Of a DNA stretch of 64,000 nt, positions 50,152 through 59,741 are shown piece after piece (the stretch's first letter is position 1; every line of letters starts with the position of its first letter). The stretch comes from RYN-230 sp963834515 (GTDB lineage: Bacteria; Actinomycetota; Actinomycetes; Streptosporangiales; Streptosporangiaceae): positions 62,001 through 126,000 of the forward strand of contig CAWICB010000001.1 in NCBI GenBank assembly GCA_963834515.1, given 5' to 3'. The notes under the pieces were generated by a model. That model saw nothing but the letters and a program-made list of their open reading frames with translations, was not told where the DNA came from and ran no database searches. The position numbers and the translations under genes are program-made.

Positions 50152-51141
50152 GTGCAGGTGCAATCGCTCGTGTCGATCCAGGAGATCAGGGCCGCCGCGG
50201 CGGCCCTGGCGGGTGTGGCGGTACGCACCCCGCTGGTGCCGTTTCCCGGCGCGGAACCGGCTCTGCTGGTCAAGCCGGAGTCGCTGCAGCCGACCGGTGC
50301 GTTCAAGCTGCGTGGCGCCTACGCGGCGATGAACGCGCTGCCCGCCCCCGCGCGGGAGCGCGGCGTGGTCGCCCACTCCAGCGGCAACCACGGCCTGGCC
50401 GTGGCCTACGCGGCGGCCCTGCTCGGCATGCCCGCCGTGGTGGTGGTGCCCGAGGACGCCGCCCCGGTCAAGGTGGCAGCCATCCGCGCGCTCGGTGCGG
50501 AGATCGTCATCTCGGCCCCCACCCTGGCCGCCCGGCTGGCCGCCACCCGCGACCTGGCCGCGCAGCGCGGCGCGGTGTCCATCCCGCCGTTCGACGACCG
50601 CCGGGTGATCGCCGGGCAGGGCACCGTCGGCCTGGAGATCGCCGCCGACAACCCGGGGGTGGATCTGGTCGTGGTGCCGGTGGGCGGCGGCGGGCTGATC
50701 TCCGGTGTGGCCGCCGCGGTCCGCGCACTGCGCCCGGAGGCGGCCATCATCGGCGTCGAGCCCGAGCTGGCCGCGGACGCCCGTGACTCGCTGCGCGAAG
50801 GCCACCAGGTGGCCTGGCCGCCCGGCGCCACGCACCGGACCATCGCCGACGCGCTCCGCGTCGACCAGGTCGGCGCGCTGCCCATGCGGCACCTGCTGGA
50901 GCTGGTGGACGACATCGTCACCGTCTCCGAGGACGAGATCCGCGCCGCGGTGCGCAGGCTGGCCCTGGAGGCGCGGCTCATCGCGGAACCGGGCGGCGCG
51001 GTCGCGGTGGCCGCGTGCCTGTTCCGCCGGCCCGCACTGCCGGCCGCGGCGAGCACGGTAGCGGTGCTGTCCGGCGGCAACATCGACCCGGCCCTGCTGC
51101 TGTCCATCCTGAGTGACGCCCCGGTGGGCGTTCCTGGGTAG
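50152..51141 (+). CDS. serine/threonine dehydratase (PLP fold type II)
   Basis: A 329-residue PLP enzyme. The PLP lysine is in ESLQPTGAFKLRGAYAAM, the phosphate-side loop in VVAHSSGNHGLAVAYAAALLG, the glycine loop in VVPVGGGGLISGVAAAV, and the closing motif is TVAVLSGGNIDP. It has no C-terminal ACT domain, so it is like catabolic threonine dehydratase or serine racemase. Reactions include threonine to 2-oxobutanoate. GTG 50152 and GTG 50158 are both possible starts. Confidence 0.92.
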   Translation: MQVQSLVSIQEIRAAAAALAGVAVRTPLVPFPGAEPALLVKPESLQPTGAFKLRGAYAAMNALPAPARERGVVAHSSGNHGLAVAYAAALLGMPAVVVVPEDAAPVKVAAIRALGAEIVISAPTLAARLAATRDLAAQRGAVSIPPFDDRRVIAGQGTVGLEIAADNPGVDLVVVPVGGGGLISGVAAAVRALRPEAAIIGVEPELAADARDSLREGHQVAWPPGATHRTIADALRVDQVGALPMRHLLELVDDIVTVSEDEIRAAVRRLALEARLIAEPGGAVAVAACLFRRPALPAAASTVAVLSGGNIDPALLLSILSDAPVGVPG

Positions 51142-51153
51142 GCTGGCCCTGCT

Positions 51154-51453
51154 ATGCGATCCGCGCTCGCTTACACCACGGCCCGGCTGCTGCTGTTCGT
51201 AGCGGCCACCGGGCTGCTGTACCTGGCCGGGGCCCGGGGCCTGCTGCTGCTCGGCGTGGCCCTGCTGGCCAGCGGCATCGCCAGCTACGTGCTGCTGTCC
51301 CGGCAGCGGGACAGGATGTCCGGGGCGCTGTCCGCGCGGCTGGCCGGGGCCCGCGGCAAGGTCGGCGAGTTCCGCTCCCGGCTGGACGCGGGCACCCGGG
51401 CCGAGGACGACGACGTGCCCGAGCCCAGTCCCGCCGCCGACCCACCCCGCTGA
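51154..51453 (+). CDS. DUF4229 membrane protein
   Basis: A 99-residue protein with two membrane segments (ALAYTTARLLLFVAATGLLYL and LLLLGVALLASGIASYVLLS), a basic amphipathic segment (RQRDRMSGALSARLAGARGKVGEFRSRLDAG) and an acidic end. This is the DUF4229 pattern, of unknown function. It lies 12 bases after the dehydratase gene. Confidence 0.82.
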   Translation: MRSALAYTTARLLLFVAATGLLYLAGARGLLLLGVALLASGIASYVLLSRQRDRMSGALSARLAGARGKVGEFRSRLDAGTRAEDDDVPEPSPAADPPR

Positions 51454-51537
51454 CGAGGCCCACCCCGCTGACGCTCCGCTGGGCGGTGCCAAAGTCCACG
51501 CCGCTGGGCAGAACGCACCGGGTAGACCGGCGAGGTG

Positions 51538-53091
51538 TCAGCGGGCTGCTGGGGGCAGCCAGCCGCCGGTGACCAGCAGGCGCAGCACGGCGTCCAGGGC
51601 TTCCTGACGGCTCAGCACCGAGGTGTCGATGACCAGGTCCGCGTCGGCTGGCTCCTCGTACGGGTCGGAGACCCCGGTGAAGTGCTCGATCAGGCCGGCC
51701 CGGGCCTTGGCGTACAGCCCCTTGCGGTCCCGGGCCTCGCACACCTCGGCCGGGGTGGCCACGTAGACGAGCAGGAAGTCGCCCACTTCCTGGACCGCGC
51801 GCCGCACGTCATGGCGGGCCTGCGCGTACGGCGCGATGGGGGCGCAGATGGCGATGCCGCCGTGCCGGGCGATCTCGGTGGCCACGAACCCGATCCGGGC
51901 GATGTTCAGGTCCCGGTCGGCGCGGGAGAACGTCAGCCCGGCCGACAGCAGCGCGCGGATCAGGTCACCGTCGAGCAGCGACACGGTCCGGTCGCCGCGC
52001 TCGCTCAGCGCGTCGCGCAGCGCCCGGGCCAGGGTGGACTTGCCCGACCCGGACAGCCCGGTAAAGAAGATGACCAGCCCGCGCTCGCTGCGCGGCGGCC
52101 GGGCCCGGCGCAGCTCCGCGGTGACCGCCGGGGGAGTGAACCAGGCCGGTATTTCCTCGCCCCGGTCGAGCAGGTCGTCGAGTTCGCCGGTGGCCAGGTC
52201 GGCGCGTTCGGTGCCCGGCTCGATGAGGGCCAGCGGGCGCCACACCTCGGCCGTGGGGTCGTAGGCCCAGTCGCCCGGGGAGATCACCGGGATGACCGGT
52301 GCGGGCCGGACCCGGCCGGAGTCCAGCGCGGCCGGGCCGGCCGGCGCGTCGGCCAGCAGGTGGGTCGCGCCGTAGGCCGCCGCGACCCGGGCCCGCAGGG
52401 CCAGGGTGTCGGCCGGGCTGGCCTGGATGGGCGGCAGCGGGACCGGGATGACCAGGGTGCCCGGCGGCAGGCTGCGGGCGGCGGCCCGCACCGTGCGGAC
52501 CAGCGCGTCCGGCCGCAGCACGATGCCGGCCGGCCCGGCGACCTGGGGGAGCAGCAGCACCCGGGCCTTCAGCTGGCTGGCCGCGTGCCGGAGCTGGCCG
52601 ATCTGCCGGCCGTACAGCGGGCCGTCGGTAACGTAGCCGAGCACCGGGATGCCCGCGAGTTCCGCGCGTACCTCCGCCGGGGGCCGGCGCAGCTCACGGA
52701 ACGGCCCGTGCTCAGCCGGGCGGAGCGCGGTCACCGGGCCGCTCAGCCGGATCAGCCGCGGCCCGTCCTCGGCGCCGACCGGGACCCGGTCGGCGATGTC
52801 CAGGACGGCCAGCGGGGTGCCCTCCGGGTCTTGCAGCAGCAGCCGGGCCGCGTCGGGCTTGATGCTGCCGGCCGGCACGTCCAGGGTGACCGGTACCGGC
52901 CACGGGGTGCCATCCGGCAGCGTGCCGTGCGCGCTGACCGACGCCACCTCGGCCGGGGCCAGGTAGCCGCGCAGCGGTGCGAAGGCCCCGGTGAGCAGCA
53001 GCTCCAGCTCGCCCAGCGGCCCGTCGTCCAGGGTCAGGGCGGGAAGCCCGGCAAGTTCCGGGGGGAGTCCCGCTGCCGTGTCAGCCGTCAC
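51538..53091 (-). CDS. cysC: adenylyl-sulfate kinase with divergent ATP-sulfurylase-like N-terminal domain
   Basis: A 517-residue protein. From about residue 340 it is a complete APS kinase (FFTGLSGSGKSTLARALRDALSERG, LLDGDLIRALLSAGLTFSRADRDLNIARIGFVA, ARHGGIAICAPIAPYAQAR), making PAPS. Residues about 20-330 follow the ATP-sulfurylase layout (LLTGAFAPLRGYLAPAEVASV) but the QxRNP and HxxH-type catalytic motifs were not found, so this part may be regulatory. GTG 53091 has GGAGCGGG ahead. The window has no other sulfate-activation gene. The rhodanese operon at 3-5 kb is the other sulfur locus. Confidence 0.88.
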   Translation of the reverse strand: MTADTAAGLPPELAGLPALTLDDGPLGELELLLTGAFAPLRGYLAPAEVASVSAHGTLPDGTPWPVPVTLDVPAGSIKPDAARLLLQDPEGTPLAVLDIADRVPVGAEDGPRLIRLSGPVTALRPAEHGPFRELRRPPAEVRAELAGIPVLGYVTDGPLYGRQIGQLRHAASQLKARVLLLPQVAGPAGIVLRPDALVRTVRAAARSLPPGTLVIPVPLPPIQASPADTLALRARVAAAYGATHLLADAPAGPAALDSGRVRPAPVIPVISPGDWAYDPTAEVWRPLALIEPGTERADLATGELDDLLDRGEEIPAWFTPPAVTAELRRARPPRSERGLVIFFTGLSGSGKSTLARALRDALSERGDRTVSLLDGDLIRALLSAGLTFSRADRDLNIARIGFVATEIARHGGIAICAPIAPYAQARHDVRRAVQEVGDFLLVYVATPAEVCEARDRKGLYAKARAGLIEHFTGVSDPYEEPADADLVIDTSVLSRQEALDAVLRLLVTGGWLPPAAR

Positions 53092-53154
53092 GTTCCCGCT
53101 CCATCCAGCCCGTGGCTGCCCGGCCGTCCGCGGCCGGGCCACCCAGAGGCTACA

Positions 53155-54015
53155 TCAGAGGATGCGGGCGAACCGGTTCTCTGGCTTGCGCAGCACGTAG
53201 AGGAACTCCTCATGGTCGGCGGTCAGCCGGTGCCCGGACAGCCCGGCCAGCGCTTGCTGCGCGGCCAGGTACCCGCGGGGGGCCGGGGCCAGCCCGCCGG
53301 CCAGCCCGCCGAGCGGCTGGCGCTCCGCGATGACCAGGCCGCGGAGCAGGGCATAGGACTGGATGCCGCGCACCGAGGCGAGCCGCTCGTACACGGCCGG
53401 GTGCGGACCGGGGCGGCCCGGCCGGTGCCGCCGCCAGATCGCCCCGCGCAGCCAGCCGGGCAGCACCCGGTCCAGGAAGCCGGCCGCGGAGTCGCGGTCC
53501 CGGATTTGCAGCAGCAGCAGGCCACCCGGCTTGACCGCACCGGTCAGCCGGTCCAGCACCAGTTCGGCATGCTCGATGCGGTCCAGCAGCAAGGTGCACA
53601 GCACGATGTCGTAGGACCGCTGCGGCAGCGGGATGGTGCGCAGGTCACCGAGCGTGCACCGGCTCAGGTCGGGGTGCGCGGCCAGCGCGGCCTGGGTGGC
53701 CGGCTGGTCATCGTCCACCTCGGTCACGCTGATATCGGCGCCGCTGTCCCGCAGTCCGCCCAGGCCGAGATCCCCGGCCGCGGTGACCGCGCCGGCCAGC
53801 AGCACGGCCACCTGCTGGCCGAAGCGCTCGGCCACATAGCCCTGCGCCCACTTGGTGAACAGGCTGGTCTCCGCCGTGGTATCCGGCGGCGCCGGCTGGC
53901 GCTGGGCCGGCTGCGCGCGGGCTGCTGGGGCTTCCGGGTGGGCGGCTGGCTGGCCCCCGCGCGAGCGCGATGAGTGGCCAGTGCCGCCCCCCGGAACACC
54001 GCTCACCGATGTCAC
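53155..54015 (-). CDS. SAM-dependent class I methyltransferase
   Basis: A 286-residue protein. After a disordered N-terminus (about 50 residues) come the Rossmann-like elements: VAVLLAGAVTAAGDLGLGGL, ISVTEVDDD, CTLGDLRTIPLPQRSYDIVLCTLLLDRIEHAELVLDRL and VKPGGLLLLQIRDRD. The glycine-rich motif I is not canonical. The substrate is unknown. It lies upstream of cysC on the same strand and is divergent from mfd. Confidence 0.8.
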   Translation of the reverse strand: MTSVSGVPGGGTGHSSRSRGGQPAAHPEAPAARAQPAQRQPAPPDTTAETSLFTKWAQGYVAERFGQQVAVLLAGAVTAAGDLGLGGLRDSGADISVTEVDDDQPATQAALAAHPDLSRCTLGDLRTIPLPQRSYDIVLCTLLLDRIEHAELVLDRLTGAVKPGGLLLLQIRDRDSAAGFLDRVLPGWLRGAIWRRHRPGRPGPHPAVYERLASVRGIQSYALLRGLVIAERQPLGGLAGGLAPAPRGYLAAQQALAGLSGHRLTADHEEFLYVLRKPENRFARIL

Positions 54016-54231
54016 AAACCCCTAAACTAGCCCTCTGCCTGCGGATAGTCACGGTTCCAAGACCGCCTATTTCGCCGGCCTGCCCGGTCCCGGGGGACGG
54101 GCGTGCCGAGCAGCCGGCCGGGACCCCTAAGCTAGAGGTATCCCGCTTCTGGTTCCGGGTAGCCCGCTGCCCCCCAGTGCGGGCCTTTCGTGCTGCCTCC
54201 CGTGCGGGAATACGGGCTGATCAAGGACACC

Positions 54232-57200
54232 ATGAGCCTCGCCGGACTGCTCAGCGTGATAGCCGAGGACCCCGGGCTGCGGCATGCGCTGAGCCAGGGT
54301 GATGTAGCCGCTGACCTCGTCGCGCCGCCCGCGCTGCGGCCGTTCCTGACCGCCGCGCTCGCTACCTTTGACGCGGCTGGCGCGCCGTCCGGCGCGCCGG
54401 ATCAGGATGGCGGCGGGCCGGGCCGGTTCGTGCTGGCCGTTACGGCCACCGCGCGCGAGGCCGAGGACCTGACCAGCGCGCTCGGCTCGCTGCTGCCGCC
54501 GGGCACGGTGGCCTGCTTCCCGGCCTGGGAAACACTGCCGCACGAGCGGATCTCGCCGCGGTCGGACACGTCCGGCCGGCGGCTGGCCGTGCTGCGCCGG
54601 CTGGCCCACCCGGACCCGGCCAGCCCGCAGGCCGGGCCGGTGACGGTGCTGGTCGCCCCGGTGCGCAGCCTGCTCCAGCCGATGGTCAGCGGGCTCGGCG
54701 ACCTGGAACCGGTGGCGCTGCGGGCCGGCCGCGACGCCGACTTCGAGCAGACCATCACCCGGCTGGTGGACATCGGCTACGTCCGCACCGACCTGGTCGA
54801 GCACCGCGGCGAGATCGCGGTGCGCGGCGGCCTCCTGGACGTGTTCCCGCCCACCGAGGAGCACCCGCTGCGGGTGGAGTTCTGGGGCGACAGCGTCGAG
54901 GAGATCCGCTACTTCCGGGTGGCCGACCAGCGCAGCCTGCACGCCACCGAGACCCTGTGGGCCCCGCCGTGCCGCGAGCTGCTGCTCACCCCGGCAGTCC
55001 GCGGCCGGGCCCGGCAGCTGGCCGCCGACCATCCCGGCCTGGCCGAGATCCTGGGCCAGCTGGCCGACGGCATCGCCGTCGAGGGCATGGAGGCATTCGC
55101 CCCGGTGCTGGCCGACCGGATGGAACTGCTGCTGGACCACGTGCCGCCGGGCGGCCTGGTGGTGGCCTGCGACCCGGAGCGGATCCGGGGCCGGGCGGCC
55201 GACCTGGTCCGGACCAGCCAGGAATTCCTCGACGCGTCCTGGGTGAACGCGGCCGCGGGCGGGCAGGCCCCGGTCGACCTGGGGGCGGCAGCGTTCCAGC
55301 CGCTGGCCGCGGTGCGCACCGCCGCCCGCGACCTCGGCATCGGCTGGTGGACCATCACCCCGTTCGACAGCACAGACGCCCAGCCAGGTGAACTCCCGGA
55401 TGTGACCGAGAGCGGGGCGGACAGACTGGAGTTCAGCATCGGTGCGGCGCCGGCGCCGGGCTATCGCGGCGATACCGGGCGCGCCGTCGCCGACGTGCGC
55501 CAGTGGCTGGCCGATGGGTGGCGGGTCGCGCTGGTCACCGAGGGGCACGGGCCGGCCCAGCGGCTGGCCGAGATGCTCCGTGGCGAAGGGCTGGGCGCCC
55601 GGCTCGGCGACCTCGACCAGCCGCCCGAGCCGGCCGTGCCGTACGTGAGCACCGGGCTGCTGCAGCACGGTTTCGTCTGGGCGCCGCTGCGGCTGGCCGT
55701 GCTCACCGAGGCCGACCTGGCCGGGCAGCGGACGGCCAGCAAGGAACTGCGGATGCCGGCCCGGCGGCGCGGCGGCATCGACCCGCTGCAGCTCACCGCG
55801 GGCGACTACGTGGTCCACGAGCAGCACGGCGTGGGCCGGTACGTCGAGATGACCAGCCGGAGTGTGCAGGGTGCGGTCCGCGAGTACGTGGTCATCGAGT
55901 ACGCGCCGGGCAAGCGCGGCCAGCCGCCGGACCGGCTGTACGTGCCGACCGACCAGCTCGACCAGGTCACCCGGTACGTCGGCGGTGAGCAGCCCAGCCT
56001 GCACCGGCTGGGCGGCGCGGACTGGGCCCGGACCAAGGGCCGGGCGCGCAAGGCGGTCCGGCAGATCGCGGCCGAGCTGATCCGGCTGTACTCGGCGCGG
56101 ATGGCCTCACCGGGGCATGCGTTCGGCGCGGACACCCCGTGGCAGCGGGAACTGGAGGACGCGTTCCCGTACATCGAGACGCCGGACCAGCTGGGCGCCA
56201 TCAACGAGGTCAAGCGGGACATGGAACGGCCGGTGCCGATGGACCGGCTGATCTGCGGTGACGTCGGCTACGGCAAGACCGAGATCGCGGTCCGGGCGGC
56301 GTTCAAGGCGGTCCAGGACGGCAGTCAGGTGGCCGTGCTGGTGCCGACCACGCTGCTGGCCCAGCAGCATTTCGCCACGTTCAGCGAGCGGTTCGCGCCG
56401 TTCCCGGTGACGGTCCGGATGCTGTCCCGGTTCCAGAGCGACGCCGAGGCCGCGCAGGTCCGGGAGGAGATGTCCGAGGGCAAGGTGGACGTGGTGGTCG
56501 GCACCCACCGGCTGCTGTCCCCGGACACCCGGTTCGCCCGGCTCGGCCTGGTCGTCCTGGACGAGGAGCAGCGCTTCGGGGTGGAGCACAAGGAGTACCT
56601 GAAACGGCTGCGCACCGAGGTGGACGTGCTGGCCATGTCGGCCACCCCGATTCCGCGCACGCTGGAGATGGGCATCGCCGGGATCCGGGAGATGTCCACC
56701 ATCCTCACCCCGCCAGAAGAACGCCACCCGGTGCTCACTCTGGTCGGCCCGTACGACGAGAAGCAGATCGCCGCGGCCATCCGGCGGGAGCTGCTCCGCG
56801 ACGGCCAGGTGTTCTTCGTGCACAACCGGGTCAGCTCGATCAACCGGGTGGCGGCCCGGCTGGCCGAGCTGGTGCCCGAGGCGCGGATCGCGGTCGGCCA
56901 CGGCCAGATGAACGAGCACGTGCTGGAAAACGTGATGAGCGACTTCGTGGACCGCAAGTTCGACGTGCTCGTGGCGACCACGATCATCGAGTCCGGGCTG
57001 GACATCCCCAACGCGAACACGCTGATCGTGGACCGGGCGGACAGCTACGGGCTGCCGCAGCTGCACCAGTTGCGCGGCCGCGTCGGCCGGAGCGCCGAGC
57101 GGGGCTACGCCTACTTCCTGTTCCCGCCGGAGACGCCGCTGACCGAGACCGCGCACGAGCGGCTGGCCACCATCGCGCAGCACACCGAGGCGGGCGCGGG

Positions 57201-57864
57201 CATGTACGTGGCGCTCAAGGACCTGGAGATACGCGGCGCGGGCAACCTGCTCGGCGGCGAGCAGTCCGGGCACATCGCCGGGGTCGGCTTCGACCTGTAC
57301 GTGCGGATGATCGGCGAGGCGGTCACCGAGCTCAAGGGTGACGGGCCCGCGGAGCGGCCCGAGGTCCGGGTGGAACTGCCGGTCAACGCGCACATCCCGC
57401 ACGACTACGTGCCCGGCGAGCGGCTCCGCCTGGAGGCGTACACCCGGGTCGCGGCCATCGACTCGGCCGAGGACGTGGCCGAGGTGCGGGACGAGCTCGC
57501 CGACCGGTACGGCCCGCCGCCGGAGCCGGTGGACAACCTGCTGGCGGTGGCGCGGCTGCGGTTCCAGGCCCGCCGGGCCGGGCTGACCGACATCGTCCAG
57601 CAAGGCACGTTCATCCGGTTCTCCCCGGTGCAGCTGCCCGACTCCCGGCAGGTCCGGGTGCAGCGGCTGTACCCGAAAACCGTGCTCAAGCCGACCGTGC
57701 GTAGCATGCTCATACCGGTGCCCAGGGTGGCGCCCGCCGGCCGGCCCGCACCGCCCGGTGCCCCGCTGCTCCGGGACGTTGAGCTGCTGGCCTGGTGCGC
57801 CGGGCTCATCGGGGCGGTGCTGGAACCGGATGCACCGGTGCCCGCCGACGAGGGAACCGGATAG
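54232..57864 (+). CDS. mfd: transcription-repair coupling factor Mfd
   Basis: A 1210-residue translocase that removes stalled RNA polymerase and recruits UvrA. The N-terminal UvrB-like part lacks helicase function, the RNA-polymerase-interaction domain includes GDYVVHEQHGVGRYV (about residue 523), and the RecG-like motor has ICGDVGYGKTEIAVRAAF (Walker A near 675), VVLDEEQRFGVEHKEYLK, MSATPIPRTLEMG and LHQLRGRVGRSAERGYAYF. The C-terminal TRCF domain is complete. ATG 54232 follows AAGGA; an in-frame GTG at 54190 is less likely. Confidence 0.97.
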   Translation: MSLAGLLSVIAEDPGLRHALSQGDVAADLVAPPALRPFLTAALATFDAAGAPSGAPDQDGGGPGRFVLAVTATAREAEDLTSALGSLLPPGTVACFPAWETLPHERISPRSDTSGRRLAVLRRLAHPDPASPQAGPVTVLVAPVRSLLQPMVSGLGDLEPVALRAGRDADFEQTITRLVDIGYVRTDLVEHRGEIAVRGGLLDVFPPTEEHPLRVEFWGDSVEEIRYFRVADQRSLHATETLWAPPCRELLLTPAVRGRARQLAADHPGLAEILGQLADGIAVEGMEAFAPVLADRMELLLDHVPPGGLVVACDPERIRGRAADLVRTSQEFLDASWVNAAAGGQAPVDLGAAAFQPLAAVRTAARDLGIGWWTITPFDSTDAQPGELPDVTESGADRLEFSIGAAPAPGYRGDTGRAVADVRQWLADGWRVALVTEGHGPAQRLAEMLRGEGLGARLGDLDQPPEPAVPYVSTGLLQHGFVWAPLRLAVLTEADLAGQRTASKELRMPARRRGGIDPLQLTAGDYVVHEQHGVGRYVEMTSRSVQGAVREYVVIEYAPGKRGQPPDRLYVPTDQLDQVTRYVGGEQPSLHRLGGADWARTKGRARKAVRQIAAELIRLYSARMASPGHAFGADTPWQRELEDAFPYIETPDQLGAINEVKRDMERPVPMDRLICGDVGYGKTEIAVRAAFKAVQDGSQVAVLVPTTLLAQQHFATFSERFAPFPVTVRMLSRFQSDAEAAQVREEMSEGKVDVVVGTHRLLSPDTRFARLGLVVLDEEQRFGVEHKEYLKRLRTEVDVLAMSATPIPRTLEMGIAGIREMSTILTPPEERHPVLTLVGPYDEKQIAAAIRRELLRDGQVFFVHNRVSSINRVAARLAELVPEARIAVGHGQMNEHVLENVMSDFVDRKFDVLVATTIIESGLDIPNANTLIVDRADSYGLPQLHQLRGRVGRSAERGYAYFLFPPETPLTETAHERLATIAQHTEAGAGMYVALKDLEIRGAGNLLGGEQSGHIAGVGFDLYVRMIGEAVTELKGDGPAERPEVRVELPVNAHIPHDYVPGERLRLEAYTRVAAIDSAEDVAEVRDELADRYGPPPEPVDNLLAVARLRFQARRAGLTDIVQQGTFIRFSPVQLPDSRQVRVQRLYPKTVLKPTVRSMLIPVPRVAPAGRPAPPGAPLLRDVELLAWCAGLIGAVLEPDAPVPADEGTG

Positions 57865-57883
57865 AGGAGAAAGGGACGCCGCC

Positions 57884-58567
57884 GTGCTCCGCACCCCGAT
57901 CACCCTGACCGCCGCGGCGCTGGCCGCGGTGCTCGCGCTGTCCGCCTGCGGGTCCGTCCAGCTCGGTGCGGCGGCGGTCACCAACGACCAGCGGATCTCG
58001 TCCGCCAGCCTGGCCGCCGAGGTGAGCAACCTTAACCAGGCCTACCAGGCGCACAAGGCCAGGATCCAGCTCCAGTTCGCCGCGTCGCAGATGCCGCAGG
58101 AGGTGCTCAGCTGGCTGCTCCGGTTCCGGGTCCGGGAGCAGATGGCCCAGCGGTACGGCATCACCGTGGGCCAGACCCAGGTGCAGCACGCACTCGCGTC
58201 CATCTCCGCGCAGGCCAGGCAGAGCGGGGTCACGGTGACCGACCTGGCCGTGGCCAACGGGGTACCGCCGGACCAGATCAGCGAGCTGGGCCGGTACGTG
58301 GCCATCCAGGACGCGATCCTGAACCGGCTGGACGGCGGGAAGCTGCCCACGGCCACCCCCGCGCTGGAGACGCTGAGCAGCCAGTTCGACACGTCGCAGT
58401 GTGTCGCGGCCAAGACCCTGGGCATCCACGTCAACCCGCAGTACGGGGCGCTCGATTACCGGGCTATCGCCGTGGTCGCGGCGCCGGACAAGCTGTCCGC
58501 GCTGCCCGGCGTCCCGTCGCCGTCGCCGACCGGGACGGCCGCCCCGCAGCTCACCCCGCACTGCTGA
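57884..58567 (+). CDS. SurA N-terminal-like lipoprotein
   Basis: A 227-residue exported lipoprotein. The signal ITLTAAALAAVLALSACGS has its lipid-bearing Cys near residue 23. The rest is helical and like the N-terminal domain of SurA/PrsA chaperones (DQRISSASLAAEVSNLNQAY, VREQMAQRYGITVGQTQVQHAL), without the peptidyl-prolyl isomerase part. It probably binds exported proteins. GTG 57884 follows GAGGAGAAAGG. Its stop overlaps the mazG start; this mfd-SurA-mazG order is common in actinobacteria. Confidence 0.87.
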   Translation: MLRTPITLTAAALAAVLALSACGSVQLGAAAVTNDQRISSASLAAEVSNLNQAYQAHKARIQLQFAASQMPQEVLSWLLRFRVREQMAQRYGITVGQTQVQHALASISAQARQSGVTVTDLAVANGVPPDQISELGRYVAIQDAILNRLDGGKLPTATPALETLSSQFDTSQCVAAKTLGIHVNPQYGALDYRAIAVVAAPDKLSALPGVPSPSPTGTAAPQLTPHC

Positions 58568-59654
58568 TGCGGCGGCTCGTCCTGCTGGTGACCGCGCCGG
58601 CGGTCCGGGCCGGCCTGCTCAGCTGGCCGGCCTGGCGGGTGCTGCAGGAGGCGGCCCAGGTGCTGGCCGGGTCAGCGGGCGACCCGCTGCTGCCCGCGCT
58701 GGACGAGGCGGGGGTGCGCTGGCGGCTGCTGCCCGGCACGGCCGGGGCCAGCGGGCCGGCGAGGCCGGCCGCCTGGCCGGGGCGGGCGGCGCGGCCGTGC
58801 TGGCCCGGCTGCTCACCGCGGCCGTGCTGGCCGGGCCGGATGACGGCGACAGCGTCTGGCTGTGCCCGCACGACCCGCCCGGGCGCCCGGCCGACGTCCC
58901 GCCGGGACCGGTCGCGCTGGCGGACGAGCTGGGCGGCCGTGACGGCCCGCCGGACACCGCGGTGGAGCTGCTGTACGGCTCCACCGGGCTGCCGGGCAGC
59001 GAGCTGCTGACCCTGGTCTCGGTCATGGACACGCTGCGCCGGAAGTGCCCGTGGGACGCCAAGCAGACCCACGAGTCACTCGCCCCGTACCTGATCGAGG
59101 AGTCCTACGAGGCGCTGGACGCGCTGGAGAGCGGTGACCGGGCCGCGCTGCGCGAGGAACTCGGCGACGTGCTGCTCCAGGTCATGTTCCATGCCCGGGT
59201 GGCCGCCGAGCGGTCCGACGAAACCGGCTTCACGGTGGACGACGTGGCCGACGGCATCGTGACCAAGCTGGTCCGGCGGCACCCGCACGTGTTCGCCGGC
59301 GTGGACGTGTCCGGCGCGGAGGACGTGAAGCGCAACTGGGACGCGATCAAGGCGGCGGAGCGCGAATCGGCCACCGGCTCACCCGGGTCCGCGCTGGACG
59401 GGGTGCCGTTCGGCCAGCCCGCCCTGGCGCTGGCCGCCCAGCTGCAGCGGCGGGCCGGGCGGGCCGGGGTGCCCGCGGACCTGGCCACCGCGGACGGGGC
59501 CGGGGACGGGCTGGGTGACGAGCTGTTCGAGCTGGTGGCCCGGGCCCGGGCGGCCGGCCTCGATCCCGAGCTCGAGCTGCGCGGGGCGGCCCGCCGCTAC
59601 CGGGACCGGGTGCGCGCCTGGGAGACGGCGAACCGGGCCAGCGGGCCCGGCTAG
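58567..59654 (+). CDS. mazG: nucleoside triphosphate pyrophosphohydrolase MazG (frameshifted)
   Basis: A house-cleaning enzyme that removes abnormal NTPs. The ATG at 58567 opens RRLVLLVTAPAVRAGLLSWPAWRVL; near 58755 the frame changes and GEAGRLAGAGGAAVLARLL continues. The MazG core is intact: LLTLVSVMDTLRRKCPWDAKQTHESLAPYLIEESYEALDAL and REELGDVLLQVMFHARVA (ExxE...ExxD metal residues). The N-terminal domain is the tetrapyrrole-methylase-like remnant seen in actinobacterial MazG. One sequence error is the simplest explanation. Confidence 0.9.
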
Positions 59655-59741
59655 CACCCGTCGGCGTGGCCGGTGCGCGGCCCGGCGCGGACTCCACTAG
59701 GCTCCAATATGGACATGTCAGCCGAGCTTTCAGGAGTCGTC

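Noticed and set aside
51535..53973. 812-codon plus-strand open frame
   Set aside because: It is antisense to the APS kinase and methyltransferase genes, which both have recognisable motifs; the plus frame has none.
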